Shown here one piece after another: positions 27,498 through 35,652 of a stretch of DNA of 64,000 nucleotides (position 1 is its first letter; every line of letters begins with the position of its first letter). A model generated the notes under the pieces. That model made no database searches, was not told the DNA's origin, and saw nothing but the letters and a program-made list of their open reading frames with translations. The stretch covers positions 186,001 through 250,000 of the forward strand of contig CAVUUF010000016.1 of NCBI GenBank assembly GCA_963744575.1, written 5' to 3'. A program made the translations under genes and the position numbers. The stretch comes from Palsa-504 sp963744575 (GTDB lineage Bacteria; Actinomycetota; Actinomycetes; Streptosporangiales; Streptosporangiaceae).

Positions 27498-28097
27498 ATG
27501 ACCGCCACCCAGCCCGTTAAGCCCCGCCCGCCGCTGTGGGCCAAACTGTCCATCGCCTCCGGCAATCTGATCCAGGCCGCCGGCCTGGCCGCTGGCACCG
27601 CGCTGCTGGCGCTGGCCGCCACCATGACCGGTCCCAGCCCGGCCCGGCTCGCCGCCGCGCTGGCCGGCTTCCTGGTCATCTACGACTGCAGCCACGCCAC
27701 CGGCCACTATCTGGCCGGGCGCGCCGTGGGCATCCGGTTCCGGTGCTACGGGATCCGCGGCACCGACCACCCCGAGGACTACCCGCCCGGGTTCCGGCAG
27801 CTGATGAGCGCCATGCCGTTCTGGTCCGTGGTCACCGACAAGGACTCGATGCGGGCTGCCGCGCCGTGGAAGAAGGCGCTGATGTTCGCCGCCGGGGAGA
27901 CCTCGACCGCCATCTGCTCCATCGCCGCCGCGTATGCAGCCATGACCACCGGCGTACCAGGCGGCAAGGTCCTGTTCGGGGCCACGGTGATCTGGAACGC
28001 GGTCAGCACCGTCGTCGTCGCCCGCACCCCCAAGGGTGATTACGCCAAGGCGCTGCGCGTGCTGCGCTCACGCCCGGTACCTGCACCAGCCCACTAA
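27498..28097 (+). CDS. membrane protein with HATGH motif, 199 aa
   Basis: The protein has about four membrane segments: NLIQAAGLAAGTALLALAAT, AAALAGFLVIYDCS, KALMFAAGETSTAICSIAAA and VLFGATVIWNAVSTVVVA. Between the first pair and the third, CSHATGHYLAGRAVGIRFRC resembles the metal-site helix of membrane M50 proteases, but the catalytic Glu of HExxH is absent (H-A-T-G-H). A protease function is therefore not supported; a related inactive or metal-binding membrane protein is possible. It ends shortly before a strong hairpin. Confidence 0.6.
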   Translation: MTATQPVKPRPPLWAKLSIASGNLIQAAGLAAGTALLALAATMTGPSPARLAAALAGFLVIYDCSHATGHYLAGRAVGIRFRCYGIRGTDHPEDYPPGFRQLMSAMPFWSVVTDKDSMRAAAPWKKALMFAAGETSTAICSIAAAYAAMTTGVPGGKVLFGATVIWNAVSTVVVARTPKGDYAKALRVLRSRPVPAPAH

Positions 28098-28139
28098 CCC
28101 GCGGCCGCCGCGGCCAGCTGACCCGCGGTGTCAACGAGC

Positions 28140-28165
28140 GGTGCCCGGGCTATGGCCCGGGCACC
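28140..28165 (+). terminator. hairpin terminator
   Basis: Perfect 11-bp arms (28140-28150 and 28155-28165, core GTGCCCGGGC) with the loop TATG lie 43 bp after the HATGH protein stop. The remaining bases to the next gene, about 170 bp, hold nothing recognisable. Confidence 0.75.
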
Positions 28166-28336
28166 TGCAGGTTTGGGGGACGTTCCCGTCAGGGTGCTAC
28201 CTACCTTGGTTTCCCGTAAGTGCACAACCCCGCAGGCGCCCAGGGAGAGGTTTTCGATGCGCCGCGGCTCGCCGGGTCCCGCCGGGCGAGCGGAGCCGAC
28301 TGTATCACTCCTGCGCTGGCATGGCGGCCAACCGGG

Positions 28337-28927
28337 TCAGGGTAGCCCACCCAGCCCGGGGTAATCCGTGACGAGCCCGTCCGGGGCGAAGGTCACCTCA
28401 GCGGTGAAGGTCCCGCTCTGGTAGCGGATCACGCTGGACCCGTTCACATCCGAGCGCAGGAACGCATAGCGTTGCCGGGCGGCCCTCACGGTCAGGTCCG
28501 GGACGCTCACCCAGGCCACAACGACCTGGGCCGACCCGCCGCCCAGCAGTCCTTCGCGGAGGACCGGCATAGTGTTAGTGAGCGGGCATTCGCCAAGGTC
28601 GCAATCCAGCGCCCCGCCGAGCGAGGCAGGGTCCCCGCCCGGAGCCGACAGAGGCGGGTCAGGCTCGCCTTCGGCGGCCGCCCGTACCGACCATTCACCT
28701 TGCCTGCTGCGTTCCAGCTCCACTCGCCGCGCCCAGCCAGCGCCGCGGGCATGCACCGCCAGCCGCCGGGTCAGGTACCGGTCCGGGCCGCAGTCGAGAT
28801 CATATTCCAGCCGGTAGGGCAGGGGCCTGGCGCCCACCGCCACCCCGGCCGCGCGAAGCAGGCCGCCGCCCACAGCGATCTCGGCGTACTCGGCGCCGCG
28901 TTCCTTGACCCAGATGACCGCCCGCAC
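28337..28927 (-). CDS. putative glycolipid-binding domain protein
   Basis: The start is placed at GTG 28927 (VRAVIWVKERGAEYAEIAVG), where family similarity begins; the open frame extends further but with unlikely sequence. The conserved blocks LPYRLEYDLDCGPDRYLTRR, GALDCDLGECPLTNTMPVL and VAWVSVPDLTVRAARQRY match the putative glycolipid-binding family (PF06475 type). At 196 residues it is full length and has no export signal. The biochemical role of the family is poorly defined. A decayed ISL3 element lies upstream. Confidence 0.8.
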   Translation of the reverse strand: MRAVIWVKERGAEYAEIAVGGGLLRAAGVAVGARPLPYRLEYDLDCGPDRYLTRRLAVHARGAGWARRVELERSRQGEWSVRAAAEGEPDPPLSAPGGDPASLGGALDCDLGECPLTNTMPVLREGLLGGGSAQVVVAWVSVPDLTVRAARQRYAFLRSDVNGSSVIRYQSGTFTAEVTFAPDGLVTDYPGLGGLP

Positions 28928-29094
28928 GAGTGGCAATCCTAACGAGGCCTCGTAGCCCGGCCGTGAGTTCCCGCGTGCCGTAGAACTGGAAGCTGCGGGC
29001 CGGGCTTGGATCAGACGGGCGAGGTCAGTTACTTTGCGGCTGGCGACAGGGACCCGAAGCAGAGGGCCTGGAATCAGGATCTGACCCGTATTTC

Positions 29095-30911
29095 GGGCTC
29101 TTGCGCGAATTTTGTGATGGGTCACGGTGGGTGAAAAGGCCAGGTCGGGCTTTGCCGTGCCGGGATGTGACGATCTGGCGGGCATGCGGCGTGTCGGCGT
29201 GATCTGGCAACGAGGCTCCGGTAGGACGCGGAGGTCTGCCAAGATCTCTCATCCCGGGAGCCTCGTTGCCGCTTCAGTCTGCCATGCCGTCCGCAGGTCC
29301 GGCCGCCGGCGGCCGTCTCCTGGAGATTTCCGGGCAGGGCGAAGAGCTGCTGCTTATGTTGTTCCCGCACCTTCGCGGGCTGCGGGTGGAACGGGCGGAG
29401 GACGCCGGGGGCGCGGTGGTGATCCGGGCGCGCCGCCGGGCGGCGCAGGCGCGGTGCCCGGCGTGCGGGGCGGTGTCCGCGCGGGTCCATGGCGGGTATG
29501 CGCGGGTCGTGGCCGGTGGCGCGGCCGGCGGCCAGCCAGTGCTGATCGCGCTGTCGGTGCGCCGGTTCCGCTGCCCGCCGCCGCCCGGCTGGCCGGCACC
29601 CTGGGCGTGCCGGTCCATTCCTCCACCGTGCTGCGGCTGGTCATGGCGCTGGCCGACCCTCCGGTCACCGCCGCGCCGGCGGTGACCGGGGTTGATGACT
29701 TCGCGCTGCGCAAGGGGCGGGTCTACGGCACCGTGATAGCCGACGCGGAATCGGGGAGGTCGTGGACCTGCTGCCGGACCGGGAGGCCGCCACGCTGGAG
29801 GCATGGCTGAAGGCCCATCCCGGCGCGGAGGTCATCTGCCGGGACCGGGCCGGCGCCTATGCTGAGGGCGCTGCCGCCGGCGCCCCGGTCGCAATCCAGG
29901 TCGCCGATCGCTGGCATCTGTGGCACAACCTGGGCGAATACGTGGAGAAGGCGGTCGTCGGGCACCGCGGCTGCCTCACGGGCGCCCCTGATAACCCGGC
30001 GGCGTTGGCCGGGGAAGCGCCGCCCGGCCAGCTCCCGGACGCCGACCCGGGCGCGGTCTCGCCGGAGCCGGACGGGCTGCGGGACGTGTGCGGCCGCGAG
30101 CGGGCCCTGGTATCGCGGACCCTCGAGCGCCACGCTGCCGTGCACGAGCTGCTGCAAGCCGGGCGCTCTCACCGGGAGGCCGCCGAGATCCTGGGCCTGA
30201 GCAGGAACACCGTGAACCGGTTCGCCCGCCAGGCCGATGCCGCCGGGCTGCTGGTCAAGGCCACCGGCCGGGACAGCAAGCTGGACCCGTTCAAGCCCTG
30301 GATCAACCGGCGCTGGAACGAGGGCCTCACCAGCGCCGCCGCCCTGCACGCCGAAATGGCCGCCACCCAGGGCTGGGCCGGCAGCGTGCAGGCCGTCGAG
30401 CGCTACGTCCGCCAGTTCCGCACCGCCGACGGGCGGACCAGGGAAGGCAAGGCCCCCCGGCCAGCCCCGGCAGCCCCTCCGGCCCCGAAGACCCGCCAGA
30501 TCACCCGCTGGCTGCTGACCAGCCCCGGCCGCCTCAGCCTCCATGACCAGGCCCGGCTCGCCACCGTCAAGGCCAGCTGCCCCCACCTGGACGCCCTGGC
30601 CGGCCACGTCCGCGGCTTCGCCGAGATGATGACCCGCCGCCAGGGCCTGCTCGCCCTCGAAGACTGGCTCACCGCCGCCGAGGCCAGCGACCAGCCCGAA
30701 CTCCGCTCCTTCGCCAACGGCATCCGCCGCGACCAGCAGGCCGTCACCGCCGGGCTCGCACTGCCCTACAGCTCCGGCACCATGGAGGGCGACGTCAGCA
30801 AACTTTTAAGATGATCAAACGCCAGATGTACGGCCGCGCCGGCTTCGCCCTCCGGAATCGCGTCATCCTTCACCCTGGGTAACCCGCATCACAAAATTCG
30901 CGCAAGAGCCC
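29095..30911 (+). mobile_element. ISL3-family insertion sequence, decayed, with perfect 25-bp terminal repeats
   Basis: The left end 29095-29119 and right end 30887-30911 are perfect 25-bp inverted repeats beginning GGGCTCTTGCGCGAATTTTG, the GG(G/C)TCTT start typical of ISL3. Length is 1817 bp. The eight bases outside each end do not match, so no target duplication remains. A second, imperfect right-end-like sequence follows at 30912-30930. The transposase inside is broken, so the element cannot move by itself, but its ends look intact and could be mobilised by a related transposase. Confidence 0.85.
29266..30882 (+). pseudogene. ISL3 transposase with frameshifts and internal deletion
   Basis: Piece 1 (from TTG 29266 or ATG 29284) has the zinc-finger region RCPACGAVSARVHGGYAR. 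Near 29585 the frame changes and about 40 residues are missing; piece 2 holds the first catalytic Asp in VTGVDDFALRKGRVYGTVIA. At 29753-29756 (GGGG) another shift leads to piece 3 with the second Asp in CRDRAGAYAE, WHLWHNLGEYVEKAV and the Glu in SGTMEGDVSK. At 30808 one missing A separates the last piece, KMIKRQMYGRAGFALRNRVI, which ends at 30882. An intact protein would be about 540-580 residues. Confidence 0.85.
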
Positions 30912-30930
30912 AAAATTCGTGCAAAGAGCC
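30912..30930. repeat. second ISL3-end-like sequence
   Basis: AAAATTCGTGCAAAGAGCC directly follows the right terminal repeat and is the same motif with a base substitution and an inserted A. It may mark an older element end, so that the 113-residue gene downstream was once inside or beside a related element. Confidence 0.6.
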
Positions 30931-30938
30931 TGGAAAGC

Positions 30939-31280
30939 GTGCCGCAAACACCAGACCAGCAGACCCGCAACGCCGTCACCCGGCGGATCATCGCCCACAT
31001 CACGGCCGGCTGGCCCCGCCTCGGCGAGCCCCTCGTCCGCTACCGCGGCCAGTACTGCTACGTCGCCGCGCTCCTGCCCGGCCACCGCGAGCCCACGCCC
31101 ATCCTCCGCCTGCGCTACCAGGGCTCCGCTGACCACTGGGCCATCGGGATCTACAAGGCCAGCACCGGCCAGTACAGCGAAACCGAACTCCCCGGCTCCT
31201 TCGGCCCCCAGGCCGGAACGCCCGAACAAGGGATAGACGACACCTTCATCCTCTACGCCGGCCCCAGAACCGGGAACTGA
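30939..31280 (+). CDS. conserved hypothetical protein, 113 aa, next to IS end
   Basis: GTG 30939 has GGAAAG upstream. The protein reads PQTPDQQTRNAVTRRIIAHI, then LVRYRGQYCYVAALLPGHRE, LRLRYQGSADHWAIGIYKAS and FGPQAGTPEQGIDDTFILYA. It is a compact soluble alpha/beta protein that I recall as widespread in actinobacteria, often near mobile DNA, with no known function. It begins only 9 bp after the extra IS end, so its promoter may lie in the IS. Confidence 0.65.
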   Translation: MPQTPDQQTRNAVTRRIIAHITAGWPRLGEPLVRYRGQYCYVAALLPGHREPTPILRLRYQGSADHWAIGIYKASTGQYSETELPGSFGPQAGTPEQGIDDTFILYAGPRTGN

Positions 31281-31434
31281 CCGCGCTCACCGCGGCACCC
31301 GACACGGCACACGGCAAAAATGCGAAAGTCGAGAATTGAGTAACGGCTCGATTATTCAGGGCTACTCCATGGACTCCCCGGAGCGGGATCAGGGGAAGCA
31401 ACTTGTGGGGACTGTGGTGTGATGAGCTTGCTCC

Positions 31435-31500
31435 CAGCACGATCATCAGCATCCCGGTGCACAGCACCACCGGGGCGATCCAGCGATTACGGTTACGCAC
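31435..31500 (-). pseudogene. N-terminal relic of an EmrB/QacA-type MFS transporter
   Basis: From ATG 31500: MRNRNRWIAPVVLCTGMLMI followed by VL, the first helix of 14-helix drug exporters, where DTTIVNVALP should follow. Instead the frame goes into unrelated sequence and no other part of the transporter is present nearby. Confidence 0.55.
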
Positions 31501-31574
31501 GGCCTTCTCCTCTCCCGGGCCTCAACCTGTTCACCCATCTGGACGAGGCCCGGAGCGGAAATCATCGATGCGGG

Positions 31575-31834
31575 TCACTGCGGCTCAAGGTGCGGCGGCA
31601 GAGCGGGCGACGCGGCCAGCAGCGCCCTGATCTCATCGAGGGCGAGGCCCGCCCGCTGCCCGGTCTCGATGACCGCCAGTGTGCGCACGGTGTCCGGGCC
31701 GTACACGCGCCGCCCGCTCACCCGGGCCGCCGGCGGCAGCAACCCGATCTGCTCGTAGCACCGGATCGAGGACGGCCGCCTGCCGGTCAGCGCGGCCAGG
31801 TCCCGATCGTCACGCGGTTGCCGGGCTTTGACAT
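31575..31834 (-). pseudogene. MerR-family regulator, short and frameshifted
   Basis: ATG 31834 reads MSKPGNRVTIG and then shifts at the C-run 31802-31804; one missing base restores VTIGDLAALTGRRPSSIRCY followed by EQIGLLPPAARVSGRRVYGP and RTLAVIETGQRAGLALDEIR. That is the MerR winged helix. The protein would end at 86 residues without the long dimerisation helix, so it is truncated as well. The divergent 102-residue gene starts 57 bp away and a TTGACA (31828-31833) lies at the regulator start, in the place where MerR proteins control divergent promoters. Confidence 0.7.
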
Positions 31835-31891
31835 CAACCCGACTTTAACAAGCACACTGACTAGTGACCGAATCCCGTCTGGAGGCACGCC

Positions 31892-32200
31892 ATGACCGAG
31901 ACCATCCCCATCGCCTGCACGCTCGCCGCGGCCGACCTCGCCGCCCGGGCCAGGCGCTGGGAGCAGCTCATTGCCCGGGCGATGACCGGACGCGCCGAGA
32001 CCCGGGATGGGCTGAGTCTCAGTTTCCGTCCTGAGCCGGGGATCGAGGAGGAACTGCGCGCCCTGGTCGCGGCGGAGACCGAGTGCTGCGCCTGGGCCAC
32101 CTGGACAGTAGCGCGGACCAGGAGCGAGATCGTCCTCGGCATCCACTCCACCGCCGAGGGCATCGCCACCCTGCACCAGATGTTCGGGCCGGCGCGCTAG
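31892..32200 (+). CDS. small conserved protein with Cys-Cys motif, 102 aa
   Basis: ATG 31892 has GGAGG (31876-31880) upstream. Sequence: MTETIPIACTLAAADLAARA, RWEQLIARAM, LSFRPEPGIEEELRALVAAE, TECCAWATWTV. The adjacent Cys pair in a helix after an acidic stretch suggests metal or thiol chemistry. It appears intact amid relics. Its neighbour is a divergent MerR regulator, and MerR proteins often respond to metals or oxidants, so a role in metal or redox stress is a fair guess. I do not know an established name. Confidence 0.65.
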   Translation: MTETIPIACTLAAADLAARARRWEQLIARAMTGRAETRDGLSLSFRPEPGIEEELRALVAAETECCAWATWTVARTRSEIVLGIHSTAEGIATLHQMFGPAR

Positions 32201-32211
32201 CCGGCGTCGGC

Positions 32212-32478
32212 GTGTGCTCCTCGGTTATCCCTTACGTGACCGACCAGCTGGCCATGTCCCAGCTGCCCCGGGCCGCGTTCTCGCTCCTGCTGGCGCTGCT
32301 GCCGGCGTTCGCGGTCATCATCGGCGCCGTCGTGCTCGGCCAGCTCCCCACCGTCCAGGACGCCGCCGGCATCATCCTGGTGGTCGCCGGCGTCGCGATC
32401 CACCAGCACGGCCCGGGTTCATATGCTGCAGCCACGCGGACAGGCGGCGAGAGGAAGGACACGACGTGGACTACGTGA
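32212..32478 (+). pseudogene. C-terminal relic of an EamA/DMT transporter
   Basis: The frame reads SVIPYVTDQLAMSQLPRAAF, then LLALLPAFAVIIGAVVLGQL and AAGIILVVAGVAIHQHG, the last two helices of RhaT-like DMT exporters. The first eight helices are absent; the sequence directly before is the end of the 102-residue gene. It runs into the start of the next relic. Confidence 0.7.
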
Positions 32479-32849
32479 AGCTGGGTTCGGCCGGGCTGCA
32501 GGTGTCCCGGATCTGCCTGGGCATGATGAGCTACGGCAGCCAGGCCGAACGCGCCTGGCCCGCTACCTCGGCGCGAGCAGCATGTTCGCCTGGCAATTCG
32601 CCAAGGCCCAGCACGTGGCCGAACGGAATGGCTGGACCAGGTTCGCCTCCATGCAGAACCGCGCCGCCCGCGCGGGTCGCGCTGGCCTGGCTGCTCGGCC
32701 GCCCCGGCGTGACGGCGCCCATCGTCGGCGCCACCAGGCTCGGCCACGTCCCCGACGCCCTGGCCGCCGCCCAGCTGACCCTCAGCGGAGAAGAAACCCG
32801 CCGCCTGGAAGAGCCCTACGTCCCCCACGCCGTCCTGGGGCACGCCTAG
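32466..32849 (+). pseudogene. aldo/keto reductase with two large internal deletions
   Basis: GTG 32466 begins DYVKLGSAGLQVSRICLGMM. It then jumps to RYLGASSMFAWQFAKAQHVA and GWTRFASMQN in another frame, and again to RVALAWLLGRPGVTAPIVGA and EEPYVPHAVLGHA. Complete aldo/keto reductases have about 330 residues; here the first gap removes the catalytic Asp/Tyr/Lys region and the second removes the middle NADPH-binding part. The joins are clean, as if short direct repeats had recombined. Confidence 0.8.
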
Positions 32850-32903
32850 CGGCGTCCCGATGGCGCCCGCCCTGTCGTTCGCGGGCGCGGCGGCGGGCAG
32901 GGG

Positions 32904-33560
32904 TCAGGTGTCGGCGGGACCCAGGTAGCGCAGGACGGCCAGGACGCGACGGTTGTCGCTCTCGCCGGGAGGCAGCCCGAGCTTGGTGAAGATGCTGGCC
33001 ACGTGCTTCTCCACCGCCCCGCCCGAGACCACGAGCTCGGCGGCGATGCCGGCGTTGGACCGGCCCTCGGCCATCAGCGCCAGCACCTGGCGTTCCCGCG
33101 GGGTCAGGGTGGCCAGTCCGCCCCGCTGCCTGCTGGCCCGGAACAGCTGGCTGACCACCTCCGGGTCCAGCGCGGTCCCGCCGTCGGCCACCCGCTGCAG
33201 CGCCGCGCTGAACTCGGCCACGTTGGCGACCCGGTCCTTGAGCAGGTAGCCGACGCCGGCCGCGCCGCCCTCGAGCAGCTGCGCGCTGTAGGACGTCTCG
33301 ATGTACTGCGAGAACATCAGCACCCCGGTGCCGGGGAAGTCATGCCGCAGCTTCAGGGCCGCGCGCAGGCCCTCGTCGGTGTGCGTCGGCGGCATCCGGA
33401 TGTCGACCACGGCGACGTCCGGCCGGTGCTCGGCCACCGCGGCCAGCAGCGCCTCGCCGTCCGGCACCGCGGCGCAGACGACGTGCCCGCGATCCGCGAG
33501 CAGCCGGGTCAGCCCCTCCCGCAGCAGCGCGGCATCCTCCGCGATCACGACCCGCATCAC
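32904..33560 (-). CDS. NarL/LuxR-family response regulator
   Basis: GTG 33560 and ATG 33557 are adjacent starts. The receiver reads MRVVIAEDAALLREGLTRLL with VAVVDIRMPPTHTDEGL (phosphoacceptor Asp) and GYLLKDRV (Lys). The LuxR domain reads LTPRERQVLALMAEGRSNAG, then ELVVSGGAVEKHVASIFTKL. At 218 residues it is full length. The gene lies 9 bp after the kinase stop at 33569 and on the same strand, so the two form a second two-component pair in the window. The relic of an ABC-2 permease just upstream of the kinase hints that the pair once controlled an exporter. Confidence 0.95.
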   Translation of the reverse strand: MMRVVIAEDAALLREGLTRLLADRGHVVCAAVPDGEALLAAVAEHRPDVAVVDIRMPPTHTDEGLRAALKLRHDFPGTGVLMFSQYIETSYSAQLLEGGAAGVGYLLKDRVANVAEFSAALQRVADGGTALDPEVVSQLFRASRQRGGLATLTPRERQVLALMAEGRSNAGIAAELVVSGGAVEKHVASIFTKLGLPPGESDNRRVLAVLRYLGPADT

Positions 33561-33568
33561 ATGCTCCC

Positions 33569-34906
33569 TCAGGCTCGTAGCGGCAGCTCGACGGTCACCG
33601 TGGTCGGGCCGCCCGGCGGGCTGGACACGTCGATCCGCCCGTCCACCGTGGATATGCGTTCCGCCAGGCCGGCCAGCCCGCTCCCCCGTGCTTGCCTTGA
33701 CTGCGCGTGCTTAGATCCAAGTGCCGCGTCCGCCCCGCCGATGCCGTCGTCGCTGACTTCGAGGCGGAGAACCCCGGCCCGTTCGGTATAGACCTTGATC
33801 TTGATCTGGTCGGCGTAGCTGTGCTTGGTCGCGTTGGCGATCAGCTCCGCCGCGCAGAAGTAGGCGATGGTCTCGATCGCGGGCGCCGGCCGGGTCTCGA
33901 TGTCGGCGGTGACCGTGGCCGGGATCGCGCTGCTGGCGGCCAGCGTGGCCAGCGCGCTGGCCAGGCCGTTGTCGAGCACCGGCGGGTGGATGCCGCGGGC
34001 CAGGTCGCGCAGGTCGGCCAGGGCGTCCACCGCGTTGCGGTGCGCGGCGTCGATCAGCTCCCGGACCGTCTCGTTGTCCGGGGCATCCAGCTTCTCCCTG
34101 GCCATGCCCAGGTTCATGGCCAGCGCGGCCAGCCGCATCTGCGCGCCGTCGTGCAGGTCCCGTTCGACCCGGCGCAGCGCCGCGGCCGCGTCCTCCACCG
34201 CCAGTGCCCGGGTCCGCTCCAGCTCGCTGACCCGTTCGGCCATGCTGGTCGGCCCGAGCAGCCTGCGGACCAGGACCCGGTCCCCCGCGTTGATCCCGCG
34301 GCACACCCACGCCCCGGCCACCACGCACAGCGCGCCGAGCAGGGCCACGAGGATGGTGCCCGCCCAGCTGTAGGCCTTGATGCTGCCGAACGGGAGGGGT
34401 TGCAGCGCCACCAGCGGAGAAGCGCTGCGCCCGTGGAACAGCGGCCAGACCAGCGGGTAGCTCAGGTCGACCAGACCGCAGACGGTGAGCGCCACCGCGT
34501 AGAGCTGCACCGCGGCGACCGGCAGCTTGACCAGGCTGTACCAGATCGCCCGCCAGGCCGGCCGGTCCCGCAGCCGCTTGTCCAGGCGGCCGAGCAGGCC
34601 GGTGCCCGGCTGGAACCGCTGCGGCGCCTCGATCTGCTGGCCGAGCAGCCGGTTGCTCAGCCGGCGGTGCAGCGAACCCACCCGCCGGGAGAGCCGCAGG
34701 GTCAGCGTGATCAGCAGCAGGCCGACCACGGTGCCGATGATCGAAACGGAAACCGTCAGGCCGAACGCCAGCAGGATCACGAGGAAATAGAAGCCGAGCG
34801 CGCCCGCCAGCCCGCCGAGGCCGCAGTACAGCAGCTCACGGCGGTTCCGGCGGGTAAGCGGGGCCTCCAGGATCAGCCCCGCCACCCGCCGGATCTCCTC
34901 GTCCAC
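33569..34906 (-). CDS. sensor histidine kinase with N-terminal membrane sensor domain
   Basis: The 445-residue protein has four membrane segments (LLYCGLGGLAGALGFYFLVI, VSIIGTVVGLLLITLTL, LPVAAVQLYAVALTVCGLV, AGTILVALLGALCVVAGAWV) in the arrangement of the Sensor domain found in actinobacterial DesK-like kinases. The HisKA_3 helix has the phosphorylated His in RRVERDLHDGAQMRLAALAM. The ATPase domain has ELIANATKHSYA and SDDGIGGADA, then GSGLAGLAERI. It phosphorylates the regulator encoded 9 bp downstream. Signals for this family are usually membrane stress or peptides, and none is directly visible here. Confidence 0.92.
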   Translation of the reverse strand: MDEEIRRVAGLILEAPLTRRNRRELLYCGLGGLAGALGFYFLVILLAFGLTVSVSIIGTVVGLLLITLTLRLSRRVGSLHRRLSNRLLGQQIEAPQRFQPGTGLLGRLDKRLRDRPAWRAIWYSLVKLPVAAVQLYAVALTVCGLVDLSYPLVWPLFHGRSASPLVALQPLPFGSIKAYSWAGTILVALLGALCVVAGAWVCRGINAGDRVLVRRLLGPTSMAERVSELERTRALAVEDAAAALRRVERDLHDGAQMRLAALAMNLGMAREKLDAPDNETVRELIDAAHRNAVDALADLRDLARGIHPPVLDNGLASALATLAASSAIPATVTADIETRPAPAIETIAYFCAAELIANATKHSYADQIKIKVYTERAGVLRLEVSDDGIGGADAALGSKHAQSRQARGSGLAGLAERISTVDGRIDVSSPPGGPTTVTVELPLRA

Positions 34907-34986
34907 GAAGCTTATTGTCCTCCGCCGGCCGGATCAGTTCACGCGTCGCGGCGGGGCCAGCGCCCGGCCGCCCGCGGTCGCGGGAC

Positions 34987-35244
34987 TCACGCGTCCCGCC
35001 GGGCGAGCGCCCAGGCGCCGGCGGCCAGGGCCGCCACCGCGTACAGGCCCAGCACGCCGAGACCGGCCCAGGGCGACAGGCTGTGTGCCACCGGCTTGAC
35101 CGCGGTCAGCGAGTTCTCCGCGATCAGCATGGGCATGAACTGGCCGACGGGGTTCTGGATCGAGGTGCCCAGCGGCACCAGGATCAGCGGGAGCACGAAC
35201 AAGATCCCGGCCACGGCCGAGATCGCGCCGGCGGTGTGCCCGGG
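34987..35244 (-). pseudogene. C-terminal relic of an ABC-2 type permease
   Basis: The frame HTAGAISAVAGILFVLPLIL continues NPVGQFMPMLIAENSLTAVK and ends GLGVLGLYAVAALAAGAWAL ARRDA. This is the last third of a multidrug-type ABC-2 permease. No start and no partner ATPase remain. It lies directly upstream of the kinase gene, matching the common order permease, ATPase, kinase, regulator. Confidence 0.7.
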
Positions 35245-35364
35245 CCCGGCCCCCGTAAGGCGGGCCCGGTTGGCTGCGTCTGGTGTTCACGCTATGGACC
35301 GGGCACCCGCCGGGGAACGCGGACAGCACCCCTCTTCGGGGTGGGGTTTCCCCCCGGTACGGAG

Positions 35365-35451
35365 GATCCCAGGCGGGCCGGCACCCGCCCCAGAACAGCA
35401 CCGATGTGACAGCGATGTCGCCCCAGCAGCATCGATGTGGCAGCGATGCTG
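35365..35451 (-). repeat. bipartite dispersed repeat, copy A
   Basis: Two 25-bp units (35396-35420 and 35427-35451) are separated by the 6-bp spacer CCCCAG. The units are imperfect palindromes around the core CGATGTG(G/A)CAGCGATG. In the minus orientation they are followed by a GC-rich tail (35395 down to 35365, GGGGCGGGTGCCGGCCCGCC) shared with the other two copies. The tail can form a hairpin (35372-35377 with 35384-35389). It lies in non-coding DNA between a permease relic and a VOC gene. Confidence 0.75.
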
Positions 35452-35540
35452 TTCGCCCCCAGCACAGGTGAGGCTGACGAGACTGGTGGGGCCACCGGGC
35501 CGACCGATGATAACGCGTGTCCTCGCTCGTCGTATCGGTG

Positions 35541-35608
35541 GCAGGGCCGCCCCGTTCCCGGCAGCCTGGAGCAGGGCCGCCCCGTTCCCGGCAGCCTGGA
35601 GCAGGGCC
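35541..35608 (+). repeat. 30-bp tandem repeat, two and a quarter copies
   Basis: Perfect 30-bp units at 35541-35570 and 35571-35600, starting GCAGGGCCGCCCCGTTCCCG, plus eight bases of a third. It lies 45 bp upstream of the VOC gene start in otherwise non-coding sequence (35245-35652). Confidence 0.9.
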
Positions 35609-35652
35609 CGGCCCGCGGCTTTCGCGGCCGGACGAGCAGACGGAGGCATGAC

